From: Pseudomonas sp. CROZ-RG-20F-R04-15
Lineage (GTDB): Bacteria; Pseudomonadota; Gammaproteobacteria; Pseudomonadales; Pseudomonadaceae
Direction of reading: 5' to 3'
NCBI RefSeq assembly: GCF_022662375.1
Contig: NZ_JAKNQL010000023.1
Span: 30,701 to 94,700 of the forward strand
DNA length: 64,000 nt
How positions within the stretch are numbered: the first letter of the stretch is position 1; each line of letters begins with the position of its first letter. Below, piece after piece: positions 37,295 to 46,155 of this stretch. Made by a program: the position numbers and the translations under genes. The notes beneath the pieces are model-generated. The model was not told the DNA's origin. It saw only the letters and a list, made by a program, of their open reading frames with translations, and searched no databases.

Positions 37295-38844
37295 GGGAGA
37301 TCCCTAGGCGCCGCTTCGTTGAGCAACGCATCACGTTTTTGGTAGCCGGCGAACGCGGCGGCAAGCAAGTCATCCTGGGTCCAGCTGTCGCGCTCGAAGG
37401 TGTCGATCAGCCGCCCAGCCGACAACACGCCGATCCGGTCGCAAATCAGCATCAGTTCGCGCAGGTCACTGGACACCACCACCAGCGCTTTGCCCTGGCG
37501 CGTCAGCTCGCCGAGCAAGGCATAAATGTCGAACTTGGCACCGACGTCGATGCCTCGGGTCGGCTCATCGAACAGCAGCACCGAACAGTCACGCTCCAGC
37601 CAGCGGCCGATCACGACCTTCTGCTGATTGCCACCGGATAACTCCGAAACCAGCTGTGTCGGACTTGAACTGCGGATGCGCATGGCGTCGATCTGACGTT
37701 GTGCCAAAGCGATCTCGTCGCCGTTGTTGACGACACCGCCACTGGAAATTTCCGGCATGTTGCCGAGCGCGATGTTGGCACTGATCGACTGACTGAGCAG
37801 CAGGCCTTCACCTTTGCGGTCTTCAGTGATCAGTGCGATGCCATTGCGTACCGCATCAACGGGCGAGCGCACATTGACCACTTTGGCTGGCGAGCCGAGT
37901 GCAATGCTGCCGCTGTCAGCGGTGTCCGCACCGAATATCAAACGCAGTAATTCCGTGCGCCCTGCCCCGATCAGTCCGGAAATCCCGAAGATCTCGCCGG
38001 CACGGACTTCAAACGAGACATCGCGCACTTTGTCGGAGCGCGTCAGACCTTTGATCGTCAGCGCCGGGGCACCAATCTTGCGCGGGCCCATGTCGATATG
38101 CTCACCCAACTCGCGACCGACCATCAGCGTTACCAGTTGCTCGCTGTTGTAATTGGCCATCGGCTCGACACAGACCAGATTGCCGTCACGCAGCACGGCG
38201 ATGCGCTGCGCCACTCGGGCAAGCTCTTCGAGGCGGTGGGAAATGTAGATGATCGAGACGCCGCGCGCCTGCAACCGGGTGATCTGCTCGAACAACATTT
38301 CGACTTCGCGCGCCGTCAGCATCGCTGTCGGCTCATCGAGAATCAGCACATGGCAATCGCCGATCAGGTTACGGGCGATTTCGACCATCTGCTGATGCCC
38401 GATACCCAACTCGCCGACCAGCGTATCCGGGTCAATGGCGTCGAGACCGACTTGCGCCATGGCTTCGATAGCGGCTTTACGCAATTGCTTGCGGCTGATC
38501 CAGCCGCCATTGCTTGGCAGATTGTCGAGAAACAGGTTTTCCGCGACCGACAGTGTCGGCAACAGATTGAGTTCTTGCATGACCATACGCACGCCGAGCT
38601 CTTCGGCCTGGGTGCGGCTGCCCGGACGATAGTCCTTGCCCTGGAATTGCATCTGGCCGGTGGTCGGCGTGACCAGTCCGCCAATGATCTTCGACAACGT
38701 ACTTTTGCCGGCACCATTCTCGCCGGTCAGCGCCAGCACTTCACCGCGCATCAACGTCAGATCGATGCCGGTGAGCACCGGTTGCGCATAGGTCTTACCG
38801 ATACCGCTGACCGAGAGGACAGCGTTCGGGGCGGAAACAGACAT
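37291..38844 (-). CDS. rbsA: Ribose ABC transporter ATP-binding protein
   Basis: A 517-residue tandem ABC ATPase. Domain 1 has Walker A GENGAGKST and Walker B VLILDEPTAM; domain 2 has a degenerate Walker A (GLIGAGRTELLRLIFG), signature SGGNQQKV and LLFDEPTRGIDVG. It powers ribose import through RbsC. Confidence 0.98.
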   Translation of the reverse strand: MSVSAPNAVLSVSGIGKTYAQPVLTGIDLTLMRGEVLALTGENGAGKSTLSKIIGGLVTPTTGQMQFQGKDYRPGSRTQAEELGVRMVMQELNLLPTLSVAENLFLDNLPSNGGWISRKQLRKAAIEAMAQVGLDAIDPDTLVGELGIGHQQMVEIARNLIGDCHVLILDEPTAMLTAREVEMLFEQITRLQARGVSIIYISHRLEELARVAQRIAVLRDGNLVCVEPMANYNSEQLVTLMVGRELGEHIDMGPRKIGAPALTIKGLTRSDKVRDVSFEVRAGEIFGISGLIGAGRTELLRLIFGADTADSGSIALGSPAKVVNVRSPVDAVRNGIALITEDRKGEGLLLSQSISANIALGNMPEISSGGVVNNGDEIALAQRQIDAMRIRSSSPTQLVSELSGGNQQKVVIGRWLERDCSVLLFDEPTRGIDVGAKFDIYALLGELTRQGKALVVVSSDLRELMLICDRIGVLSAGRLIDTFERDSWTQDDLLAAAFAGYQKRDALLNEAAPRDLP

Positions 38845-38900
38845 AAAAACTCTCCATGCGCTCGCCCGGACGGACGAGCGCCGTTGTGTCGCCAGAAGAC

Positions 38901-39857
38901 TTACTTGGTGACCAGCTCGACCGGTGTTTCGATCACGCCATTGGCGCCGCTGTCGACTTTCTCGCCTTTGATGATTTTCAGCGCGGTTTCGATGCCGAAC
39001 ACAGCTTGCTTCGCAGCGAACTGGTCTGCAGTGGCCAGCACGCGGCCGTCCTTCAACATTGGCTTGATGGCATTGATGTTGTCGTAACCGACGACTTGAA
39101 CCTGACCGGCCTTGCCAGCAGCGCGAACGGCGGAAACCGCACCTACAGCCATGCTGTCGTTGCCGGCCAGCAGCGCTTTGACGTCCGGGTATTCACTGAG
39201 AATCGAAGCAGCAACCTTGTTGCCCTTGTCGATTTCCCAGTCACCGGATTGCAGGGAAACGATCTTGATCTGTGCAGCGTCCATCGCATCCTTGAAGCCC
39301 GCAGTACGTTGCTGGGCATTGGTCGTGGTGGACACGCCTTCAATGATGCCGACTTCGTCACCGGCCTTGAGCTGCTTGGCCAGGTATTCACCGACCAGAC
39401 GCGCACCTTTGCGGTTGTCCGGACCTACGAAAGGCACGCTGATGTTTTTGCTTTTGACGATGGCCGGATCGAGCTGATTATCGATGTTGATCACGGTGAT
39501 GCCGGCATCGACGGCTTTCTTGATCACCGGCACCATGGCTTTGGAGTCAGATGGCGCGATCACCAGCGCGTTGACCTTGGCCAGGATCATCTGCTCGACG
39601 ATGCGCGTCTGGCCGGCAGTATCCGTTTCGTCCTTGATACCGTTGGAGATCAGGTCGAAATCGGCGGAGTGTTCTTTCTGGTAAGCCTTGGCGCCGTCTT
39701 CCATGGTCAGGAAGAATTCATTGGCCAGAGACTTCATGACCAACGCGACTTTGGGTTTTTCGGCGGACTCGGCGAATGCCGAAGAGACAGGTAGTGCGGC
39801 GGCTGTGGCAGCCAGCATAGCGACAGCAAGAAGACGTCCAGCGAATGGCAGCTTCAT
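38901..39857 (-). CDS. rbsB: Ribose-binding periplasmic protein
   Basis: A 318-residue type I sugar-binding protein with a signal peptide of about 29 residues (ending SSAFAES). The QRTAGFKDAMDAAQ and AIKPMLKDGRVLATADQFAA segments are typical of RbsB. First gene of the operon, with operators directly upstream. Confidence 0.97.
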   Translation of the reverse strand: MKLPFAGRLLAVAMLAATAAALPVSSAFAESAEKPKVALVMKSLANEFFLTMEDGAKAYQKEHSADFDLISNGIKDETDTAGQTRIVEQMILAKVNALVIAPSDSKAMVPVIKKAVDAGITVINIDNQLDPAIVKSKNISVPFVGPDNRKGARLVGEYLAKQLKAGDEVGIIEGVSTTTNAQQRTAGFKDAMDAAQIKIVSLQSGDWEIDKGNKVAASILSEYPDVKALLAGNDSMAVGAVSAVRAAGKAGQVQVVGYDNINAIKPMLKDGRVLATADQFAAKQAVFGIETALKIIKGEKVDSGANGVIETPVELVTK

Positions 39858-39885
39858 GGGTTCACTCCGATCTTATGATTATTGT

Positions 39886-39965
39886 GAGCAACGTTTGCGC
39901 TGGCGTAAGCTACTCGGCTATCTGCCAGGCCATATAGCGCCGGGAGAGCCTCGCAAACGTTTGCG
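39886..39965. promoter_or_regulatory. RbsR operator region upstream of rbsB
   Basis: A perfect 14-bp palindrome CGCAAACGTTTGCG at 39952-39965 and a second partial site GCAACGTTTGC at 39888-39898, both LacI/PurR-type. They flank the expected rbsB promoter, giving dual-site repression. Confidence 0.85.
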
Positions 39966-40058
39966 TAGACCGAACTATGCGAATCCCGCCGACATTTGTC
40001 AACAATCAGAAATCGTCATTTATTGTAGGGCGAATCGTCTGATTCACCCTACCGCTGC

Positions 40059-40505
40059 TCATACCGTGGTGTTGACCAGATTACCGCTGGTGGAACTCTT
40101 GGTCATTTCCTTGACCAAGGCACCCGCCACTTCTGCCATCGCGGCGCTGGTTTGCACGATCTGCCCCTGAATGGACATGACTGCCTGCGACTTGGCCTCG
40201 GGCGTCGGGTAGGTCTCGGCTTGGGCTGCTGCCAATTGCTGTTGCTGCTCCTGAAGCTGCTTCTGCAATTCCTGCATGCGTTTGAGCAGCATCTTGACGG
40301 TAACGCTCAGGTTATCGCCGCTTTCAGCCTTGCTGTCTTCTGGCGCAGCGCCACCGGTTCGCACCTGATTGCCGGACTCTTTCTCAGTGCCCAGCGCCTC
40401 GGTGGAAGCCTCCGCTCCCGCCTCACTCAATGCATTGATGGTCGCTGCGGTTTTGCCGCCGATGGTGACTGCAGCAGGATTAGATAAACCGACTGTCAGT
40501 GACAT
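40059..40505 (-). CDS. Conserved hypothetical Pseudomonas protein, coiled coil
   Basis: A 148-residue protein starting MSLTVGLSNPAAVTIGGKTA. The middle (about 65-98) is a Gln-rich coiled coil (KRMQELQKQLQEQQQQLAAA), followed by a helical C-terminus. No signal peptide. Function unknown. Confidence 0.8.
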   Translation of the reverse strand: MSLTVGLSNPAAVTIGGKTAATINALSEAGAEASTEALGTEKESGNQVRTGGAAPEDSKAESGDNLSVTVKMLLKRMQELQKQLQEQQQQLAAAQAETYPTPEAKSQAVMSIQGQIVQTSAAMAEVAGALVKEMTKSSTSGNLVNTTV

Positions 40506-40854
40506 GTGAACTCCCTAGATTCTAGTTTCCTTGAACCATCATCGGCCTACAGGAGGGTTTCTTTAGCACAAAAGCCGAAACCGGCCACTCGAAATACTCG
40601 ACAAAAGCAGTAGTCCCTTTCGGAGAGCCGAACGCGAAAGCGCCCATTGTTCGGAAAACCGGATAAACGATTCACCCCACCATTTGCCAACTCATAAAAT
40701 CTTGATGTAAATCATCAGGTTAAACATTTTTCTAACGCAAAGTAGCGCTGGTACAGATCCTGCTCCCTTCATCGCATCCCAAGGATCCAGATCGGCTTGG
40801 GATGCATCTAGATGAACCTGCATCAGCACCGTCTCACTACTAGAGAGAAAAATA
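40506..40854. other. Intergenic region upstream of ansB
   Basis: About 350 bp without a gene. The AT-rich stretch 40690-40740 probably contains the ansB promoter, and an AGAGAGAAAA ribosome site precedes ansB. No clear operator is seen. Confidence 0.5.
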
Positions 40855-41943
40855 ATGAAATCTGCTTTCAACACTTTGGTTCCGGGCGCTTTGGCCCTCC
40901 TCCTGCTCCTGCCCACCGCCCTTCAGGCAAAAGAAGTCGAAACCCAGACCAAGCTCGCTAACGTTGTGGTACTTGCCACCGGCGGCACCATTGCCGGTGC
41001 TGGCGCAAGCGCCGCCAACAGCGCCACCTACCAGGCAGCAAAGGTGGGTGTCGAGCAATTGATCGCCGGCATTCCCGAGCTGAGCAAACTGGCGAATGTG
41101 CGTGGCGAACAAGTCATGCAGATTGCCTCGGAAAGCATCACCAACGAGAACCTGCTGCAACTGGGTCGCCGCGTGGCCGAACTGGCTGACAGCAAAGACG
41201 TCGATGGCATCGTCATCACCCACGGCACCGACACCCTGGAAGAAACCGCCTACTTCCTCAACCTGGTGGAAAAAACCGACAAGCCGATTATCGTCGTCGG
41301 CTCGATGCGTCCGGGCACCGCCATGTCTGCGGACGGCATGCTCAACCTGTACAACGCCGTGGCCGTGGCCAGCAGCAAAGAAGCGCACGGCAAAGGCGTA
41401 CTGGTGACCATGAATGATGAAATCCAGTCCGGTCGCGACGTCAGCAAAATGATCAACATCAAGACCGAAGCGTTCAAAAGCGCCTGGGGTCCATTGGGCA
41501 TGGTGGTTGAAGGCAAATCCTACTGGTTCCGCTTGCCAGCCAAGCGTCACACCATGGATTCGGAATTCGACATCAAAAACATCAAGAGCCTTCCTGACGT
41601 AGAAATCGCTTATTCCTACGGCAACGTGAGCGATACCGCCTACAAGGCTCTCGCACAGTCCGGTGCCAAGGCAATCATCCATGCAGGTACCGGCAACGGC
41701 TCGGTGTCCTCTCGCGTAGTTCCGACCCTGCAAGCACTACGCAAGGATGGCGTGCAAATCATTCGTTCCTCCCACGTCAACGCTGGCGGCTTCGTTCTGC
41801 GTAACGCCGAACAGCCGGACGACAAGTACGATTGGGTTGTGGCTCACGACCTGAACCCGCAAAAAGCGCGCATCCTGGCGATGGTCGCACTGACCAAAAC
41901 CAACGACAGCAAAGAGCTGCAGCGGATGTTCTGGGAATATTGA
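40855..41943 (+). CDS. ansB: Periplasmic glutaminase-asparaginase (type II)
   Basis: A 362-residue type II asparaginase. Signal peptide of about 25 residues (MKSAFNTLVPGALALLLLLP, ending ALQA). Active-site motifs LATGGTIAGAG (first Thr nucleophile) and VITHGTDTLEETAYFL (second Thr, Asp), with the Lys in GSMRPGTAMSADG region context. It deaminates glutamine and asparagine for nitrogen and carbon supply. Monocistronic with a hairpin after its stop. Confidence 0.97.
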   Translation: MKSAFNTLVPGALALLLLLPTALQAKEVETQTKLANVVVLATGGTIAGAGASAANSATYQAAKVGVEQLIAGIPELSKLANVRGEQVMQIASESITNENLLQLGRRVAELADSKDVDGIVITHGTDTLEETAYFLNLVEKTDKPIIVVGSMRPGTAMSADGMLNLYNAVAVASSKEAHGKGVLVTMNDEIQSGRDVSKMINIKTEAFKSAWGPLGMVVEGKSYWFRLPAKRHTMDSEFDIKNIKSLPDVEIAYSYGNVSDTAYKALAQSGAKAIIHAGTGNGSVSSRVVPTLQALRKDGVQIIRSSHVNAGGFVLRNAEQPDDKYDWVVAHDLNPQKARILAMVALTKTNDSKELQRMFWEY

Positions 41944-41952
41944 TGGACCTTC

Positions 41953-41975
41953 GCCCAATCAATTCTTGATTGGGC
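41953..41975 (+). terminator. Hairpin after ansB
   Basis: A perfect 10-bp stem GCCCAATCAA/TTGATTGGGC with a 3-nt loop, 10 nt after the stop. No T-run follows, so it may protect the mRNA end rather than terminate alone. Confidence 0.65.
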
Positions 41976-42135
41976 ACCCTGCGCCACTCGCCTGTCGGCT
42001 GGGTGGTGCATCGCTCACAACGCTCTCGCATTTTTCCCACAAAAAATTCGACATGGCCTACACCAAAATCGGAAAAGCGCTGTCAGAGGATTTTCTTGAA
42101 TTTTAAGCAGTTGCGAAAATGCTTACAGTTAAATA

Positions 42136-42151
42136 CTGTATGCACGTACAG
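42136..42151. promoter_or_regulatory. LexA (SOS) box
   Basis: CTGTATGCACGTACAG fits the CTGT-N8-ACAG consensus exactly, 18 bp before the start of the next gene. SOS control of this gene and probably of endA downstream is inferred. Confidence 0.88.
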
Positions 42152-42169
42152 CTTAATAAGGATAACCTC

Positions 42170-42409
42170 GTGGCCACCTCCCCAGATGCTCCTGACGCTT
42201 ACGAACGCATGGGTATGCGCGTTCAGAAAATCATCAATTCTCCCACCGCCCAAAAAGCCAAAGCCGCACTGATCTTCCGTCTGCCGGATGAACCGATGGA
42301 TGAATGGGAGCGCCTGCTCGAGGAAATCGACGAGAACGACAACGTCACCCTCGCCTATCGCGACGATGGTGGCGTGCAGATTTTTTGGGTCGTACCGAAG
42401 GAAGATTGA
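42170..42409 (+). CDS. SOS-regulated small protein
   Basis: A 79-residue acidic protein started at GTG 42170 with AAGGA 8 nt upstream (MATSPDAPDAYERMGMRVQK). A compact fold with AALIFRLPDEPMDEWERLLE and a final QIFWVVPKED. A LexA box overlaps its promoter. The function is unknown; SOS control suggests a role in DNA damage response. Confidence 0.85.
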   Translation: MATSPDAPDAYERMGMRVQKIINSPTAQKAKAALIFRLPDEPMDEWERLLEEIDENDNVTLAYRDDGGVQIFWVVPKED

Positions 42410-42413
42410 TTCA

Positions 42414-43103
42414 ATGAGTGTCCGCTGTTTTGCATTGCTGTTGCTGTTCATCTCCATGGGCGCGCAGGCTGGCGCACCCCGCACATTTACCGAAGCCAAG
42501 AAGGTTGCCTGGAAGCTTTACGCGCCGCAGTCCACAGAGTTTTACTGCGGGTGCAAATACACCGGCAACAAGGTTGATCTGAAAGCCTGCGGCTATGTCC
42601 CACGCAAGAATGCCAAGCGCGCATCGCGCATTGAATGGGAACACATTGTGCCGGCCTGGCAATTCGGCCATCAGCGTCAGTGCTGGCAGGAAGGCGGACG
42701 CAAAAACTGCACCCGATACGACCCAAGCTATCAAAAGGCTGAAGCCGATCTGCACAACCTGGTGCCGAGCATTGGCGAGGTCAACGGAGACCGGAGCAAC
42801 TTCAGCTACGGCTGGCTGCCAGTGCAATCCGGGCAATATGGCTCGTGCCTGACTCAAGTCGACTTCAAGGCGAAGAAGGTCATGCCTCGCCCGTCGATTC
42901 GCGGCATGATTGCCCGCACATACTTTTACATGAGCAAGCAGTACGGCTTGCGCCTGTCGAAACAGGACCGCCAATTGTATGAAGCGTGGGACAAGACTTA
43001 CCCGGTTCAGGACTGGGAACGTCAGCGCAATCAGAGCGTGGCGTGCGTGATGGGGCGCGGCAATGAGTTTGTCGGCCCGGTGAACATGAAAGCCTGCGGC
43101 TGA
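42414..43103 (+). CDS. endA: Endonuclease I
   Basis: A 229-residue periplasmic or secreted DNase of the EndA/NucM family. Signal peptide MSVRCFALLLLFISMGAQAG; catalytic core RIEWEHIVPAW (His) and DLHNLVPSIGEVNGDRSNF (beta-beta-alpha metal motif); several cysteines for disulfides. It starts 4 bp after the SOS gene, so it is probably DNA-damage inducible. Confidence 0.95.
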   Translation: MSVRCFALLLLFISMGAQAGAPRTFTEAKKVAWKLYAPQSTEFYCGCKYTGNKVDLKACGYVPRKNAKRASRIEWEHIVPAWQFGHQRQCWQEGGRKNCTRYDPSYQKAEADLHNLVPSIGEVNGDRSNFSYGWLPVQSGQYGSCLTQVDFKAKKVMPRPSIRGMIARTYFYMSKQYGLRLSKQDRQLYEAWDKTYPVQDWERQRNQSVACVMGRGNEFVGPVNMKACG

Positions 43104-43118
43104 TTTCAGTGCCAACAA

Positions 43119-43152
43119 AAAGGCCTCGAACACGATGTTCGAGGCCTTTTCA
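43119..43152. terminator. Bidirectional terminator between endA and the siderophore-interacting gene
   Basis: An 11-bp perfect stem GGCCTCGAACA/TGTTCGAGGCC with a 3-nt loop, A-run left and TTTT right. Serves both convergent genes. Confidence 0.92.
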
Positions 43153-43159
43153 TTTGCGC

Positions 43160-44071
43160 TTAATTAGCCGCTTTGTTGTGTCGCCAGTAACCCATCAAAT
43201 TGAGTGACTCACGAGGGATGCCACACTCCTTGATAAGGTATCTGCGCAAGCTCATCACTGCGGCAGACTCTCCGGCAATCCAGCCGTAAAACCCTTCAGT
43301 GGCGGTTTCGGCGATTTCCCAGAGAAGGTCCTGTTCTATGTCGACGTCAGCCAATTCGATCGCTTGTCCCGCCGAAGAAACCTGAACGGGTAGAGTCGCC
43401 GCCCTCACCGCTTCCACCATCAGCGCTCCCGCGACGGTTTCGTTCGCCGGATCCCGGATCAGCCAACGCACCGACAGCCCAGGCCAATCAGGAACGGCAA
43501 GCATGTCTTGAGCGCTGCCCACTTCGAAAAATGCCTGGACTTGCGGCGGCGCGGCGAGCAACGCCAGCTCATCCAGAATACCCATGGCTGCCGGCAGCGC
43601 GGTCGCATCTGCAACGAGCAAAACTTGATTGAGCGCGTGTGGTGGCTTCCACTCGAAACCGCCAGCCTCCTTCGCCGAAAAATGCCGATCAGGCGCGAGC
43701 ATCTGCATCGAATCACCCGGCTGCGACCGCAGCGCCCAGCGCGACGCCGGACCGGTCTCACCGTGCAGAACAAAATCAATATCGACTTCGCCTTGCTCCG
43801 CTCGCAGATTGCGGATGGTGTAGGTGCGCATGGCGGGACGTCGATCTGCCAACATCGCACGGAAGCGAGCGTACCAACCGTCTTCCTGGGAAAGCTTCGC
43901 GTGAGAACCGTTGGCTGCAGGGAAAAACAGCTTCACCCGCTGATCCGGCGCCCAGGTAGCCATCTCGCTGACTGCTGGGCCTGCGAGCGTGATCCGCATC
44001 ATGTGCGGGCTCAGCTGAGTTTTACGATGCAAAATGGCATCGAATAATTTGTAAGGATTGGCGGAGGCCAT
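43160..44071 (-). CDS. Siderophore-interacting (SIP) family protein
   Basis: A 303-residue FAD/NAD(P)H-type siderophore-interacting protein; ATG 44071 has AAGGAG 6 nt upstream. FAD-binding RRPAMRTYTIRN at about 77-88, NAD-binding-like LLVADATALPAAMGILDELA and the C-terminal WIAGESAAVMSLRRYLIKEC with GYWRHNKAAN are diagnostic. It would reduce ferric siderophores in the cytoplasm. Confidence 0.93.
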   Translation of the reverse strand: MASANPYKLFDAILHRKTQLSPHMMRITLAGPAVSEMATWAPDQRVKLFFPAANGSHAKLSQEDGWYARFRAMLADRRPAMRTYTIRNLRAEQGEVDIDFVLHGETGPASRWALRSQPGDSMQMLAPDRHFSAKEAGGFEWKPPHALNQVLLVADATALPAAMGILDELALLAAPPQVQAFFEVGSAQDMLAVPDWPGLSVRWLIRDPANETVAGALMVEAVRAATLPVQVSSAGQAIELADVDIEQDLLWEIAETATEGFYGWIAGESAAVMSLRRYLIKECGIPRESLNLMGYWRHNKAAN

Positions 44072-44156
44072 GGGGAACTCCTTCTGGAAATCATCTGGAC
44101 CCTTTAGTAACGAGTCGCGTTTGATAGCCTTTAGGAGATTCCGCCGACCGGATCGT

Positions 44157-44525
44157 TTATGGCGTGAGCGGATGCTCGACCAACACCGATTCAATGTTCT
44201 GTTTTTTGGCCTTCACCAACGCCGCATCCACTTGTACCTTACGAGCTTCGGCTTCAGCCTGGGAATTGAACGGGCCAATCAGGATCCGCGTTTTGCCGCT
44301 GCTGTCCTTGATTACCGTAGGCACGAAGGCGTGCTCGATCAGCCAGCCGCTCAGGTCGCTGACGGCCTGTGGAGTTTCGCCGCGCACTTCGAGATCCCAC
44401 TGTGGTGCAGCGGCCGCCGCCGACGCCGTCACTGTTGTCGACTGTGGTTTTGGTGCGTCTACATTCTTGCCTTCACCACACCCTGCCAATACCAGTGCCG
44501 CGACTACCCAAACCAATTTGCGCAC
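44157..44525 (-). CDS. SPOR-domain lipoprotein
   Basis: A 122-residue lipoprotein started at GTG 44525 (GAGGAAAG upstream), lipobox LAGC at about 13-16, Ala-rich linker, and a C-terminal SPOR-like repeat (TRILIGPFNSQAEAEARKVQ). SPOR domains bind denuded septal peptidoglycan, so a periplasmic cell-wall location is likely. Confidence 0.85.
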   Translation of the reverse strand: MRKLVWVVAALVLAGCGEGKNVDAPKPQSTTVTASAAAAAPQWDLEVRGETPQAVSDLSGWLIEHAFVPTVIKDSSGKTRILIGPFNSQAEAEARKVQVDAALVKAKKQNIESVLVEHPLTP

Positions 44526-44775
44526 AACGCTTTCCTCGAAATTCTCAAAGCCGCGATCTTATCATTCATAAATACTTCGCGAGCCCCGCAAAATGGGCAC
44601 AAAACAACGAGATTGATGGTTGCAGCCTCTGTATAGTTACGCCCTGGGAATTAATGCCGCTTCTGCGCGTCAGAAAGAGGCACCCAAACCGTGAGACTTC
44701 GCACTAATCTATACGTACCACCGACCTCTGCACTGTCTGAATCAGGTGCCCTACAAAGCAATCAAGGAGAAGACC

Positions 44776-44970
44776 ATGCTGATACTCACCCGCAAAGTCG
44801 GTGAAAGCATAAACATCGGTGATGACATCACTATCACCATTCTGGGCGTTAGCGGCCAACAGGTCCGCATTGGTATCAACGCTCCGAAAAACGTTGCCGT
44901 GCACCGTGAAGAGATTTACCAGCGTATTCAGGCTGGCCTGACCGCCCCGGACAAGCCACAGACCCCCTGA
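44776..44970 (+). CDS. csrA: Carbon storage regulator CsrA/RsmA
   Basis: A 64-residue CsrA protein (MLILTRKVGESINIGDDITI; VAVHREEIYQRI; the conserved L4 and R44 region). It binds GGA motifs in mRNA leaders. Its own AAGGAG ribosome site contains GGA, fitting autoregulation. Pseudomonas has several paralogues (RsmA, RsmE); the C-terminus here is RsmA-like in length. Confidence 0.97.
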   Translation: MLILTRKVGESINIGDDITITILGVSGQQVRIGINAPKNVAVHREEIYQRIQAGLTAPDKPQTP

Positions 44971-44985
44971 ACCAATCGCAGTCAG

Positions 44986-45020
44986 TAGCCAGTCCGTTTA
45001 CCTTGTGGAATGACTGGCTA
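44986..45020 (+). other. Long-loop hairpin after csrA
   Basis: A perfect 9-bp stem TAGCCAGTC/GACTGGCTA with a 17-nt loop containing GTGGAA. There is no T-run. It could end or protect the csrA mRNA; the rest of 44971-45188 holds no gene that I can support. Confidence 0.5.
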
Positions 45021-45188
45021 GAGATTCACGCGCCGTATTGCCATCCGCTCCCCACTCTGCTGGGCACGGCGCCTGACACGCCAATTCCGATTCCACTTCC
45101 CCCCACTCTCTCCTTGCCGCCCGATACTACCTGCCATCCCCGTGACTGGCTGTCGGACATTTCCGATAGAGCGCAGAGAATTCGCCTT

Positions 45189-45644
45189 CTAACCGAATGT
45201 CACGCCTCGCGCCATGCCCGTGGCCGCAATCACCATCAGCACCAACAGCAACGCCTCAACGTGACTGATACGTGCGAACAACTTTGACCGCCCAGTATCG
45301 AGCACTGCACCCCGCGCTTTGGCAATTCGCCATTTTATCAACGTGATCATCGGGGCAAGCTCCATCAGCAGAATCAGCACGAACAGCGTCATCTTCAAAT
45401 GAAAGAGTGGCTGATGAAGGTAATAGTCCGTGCCTTTTTCATAGCCGCCGAAGGCACGCATCCCACCTGTGATCAACAGAATCAGCGCAGAAATACCCCA
45501 TAGATTATCGGCGAGCAAAACGCGCCTGGCCTCACCTGCGCCAACAGCGAGGCGGCTGAATGCCGTCCCTCGAGTCAGAACCGCCCAAAAGCCCAGGGCA
45601 AAAGCCAGTAGATGAATAGCTGCAAGTAACCAATGAACCAGCAT
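45189..45644 (-). CDS. DUF2214-family membrane protein
   Basis: A 151-residue inner-membrane protein starting MLVHWLLAAIHLLAFALGFW (ATG 45644 with GGGGGTG upstream). Four hydrophobic segments (about 2-20, 45-65, 82-103, 130-149) with HQPLFHLKMTLFVLILLMEL match the DUF2214 family. Function unknown. Confidence 0.85.
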   Translation of the reverse strand: MLVHWLLAAIHLLAFALGFWAVLTRGTAFSRLAVGAGEARRVLLADNLWGISALILLITGGMRAFGGYEKGTDYYLHQPLFHLKMTLFVLILLMELAPMITLIKWRIAKARGAVLDTGRSKLFARISHVEALLLVLMVIAATGMARGVTFG

Positions 45645-46155
45645 CGATACACCCCCATCAAAACGAGTTGTAAATCGGCCAGTCAGTAGTAGTCGAAAAA
45701 GCAGGGATTTGCTTGCGGCAAAATCGCCGGGCGCGATGAAGCATTGCGAGGAGAATTTGAAACAGCGGATGCCAAATCGCAGGCAAAAAAAATCCCAAGC
45801 AGCTGATGGAAGCTTGGGACTTAAAAATGCATAAACCGTGGTGGTGAACGCGGGGCGGATGTTACTTAATTCCACGAACGGTAACAACGTTTTTTTGATA
45901 ACTGGTTGGTTAGTAACAGCCGTAACTTGTTCAATATCCACACTTTTTTAAAGGGTGCTGGCGACGAACGGCGAATCGTCAACTAACTGCCCGGCCCGAC
46001 GATGCGGAAACTCGATCATGATGGGCGCACAACGAAGACCTGCGTGCGCAATTCAGCAAGGACCGCAAAACGATGAAGCACGACTCACAGTGCATCAGCA
46101 TCCCTCGCCATAACCTGCGCAGCGATAAATCCGTAAACCACAATTGCTGATGCAA
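45645..46155. other. 510-bp intergenic region with a possible small RNA
   Basis: No gene supported; a frame open on the minus strand lacks a ribosome site. A strong minus-strand terminator sits at 45786-45816 and a TTGAAC box lies at about 45925-45930 (minus strand), so a short transcript of roughly 100-150 nt ending at the terminator is plausible. Confidence 0.45.
45786..45816 (-). terminator. Strong terminator upstream of the DUF2214 gene
   Basis: An 8-bp stem TCCCAAGC/GCTTGGGA with an 11-nt loop and eight T on the minus strand. It lies about 140 bp before the DUF2214 start, so it ends an upstream leftward transcript (leader attenuator or sRNA). Confidence 0.8.
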
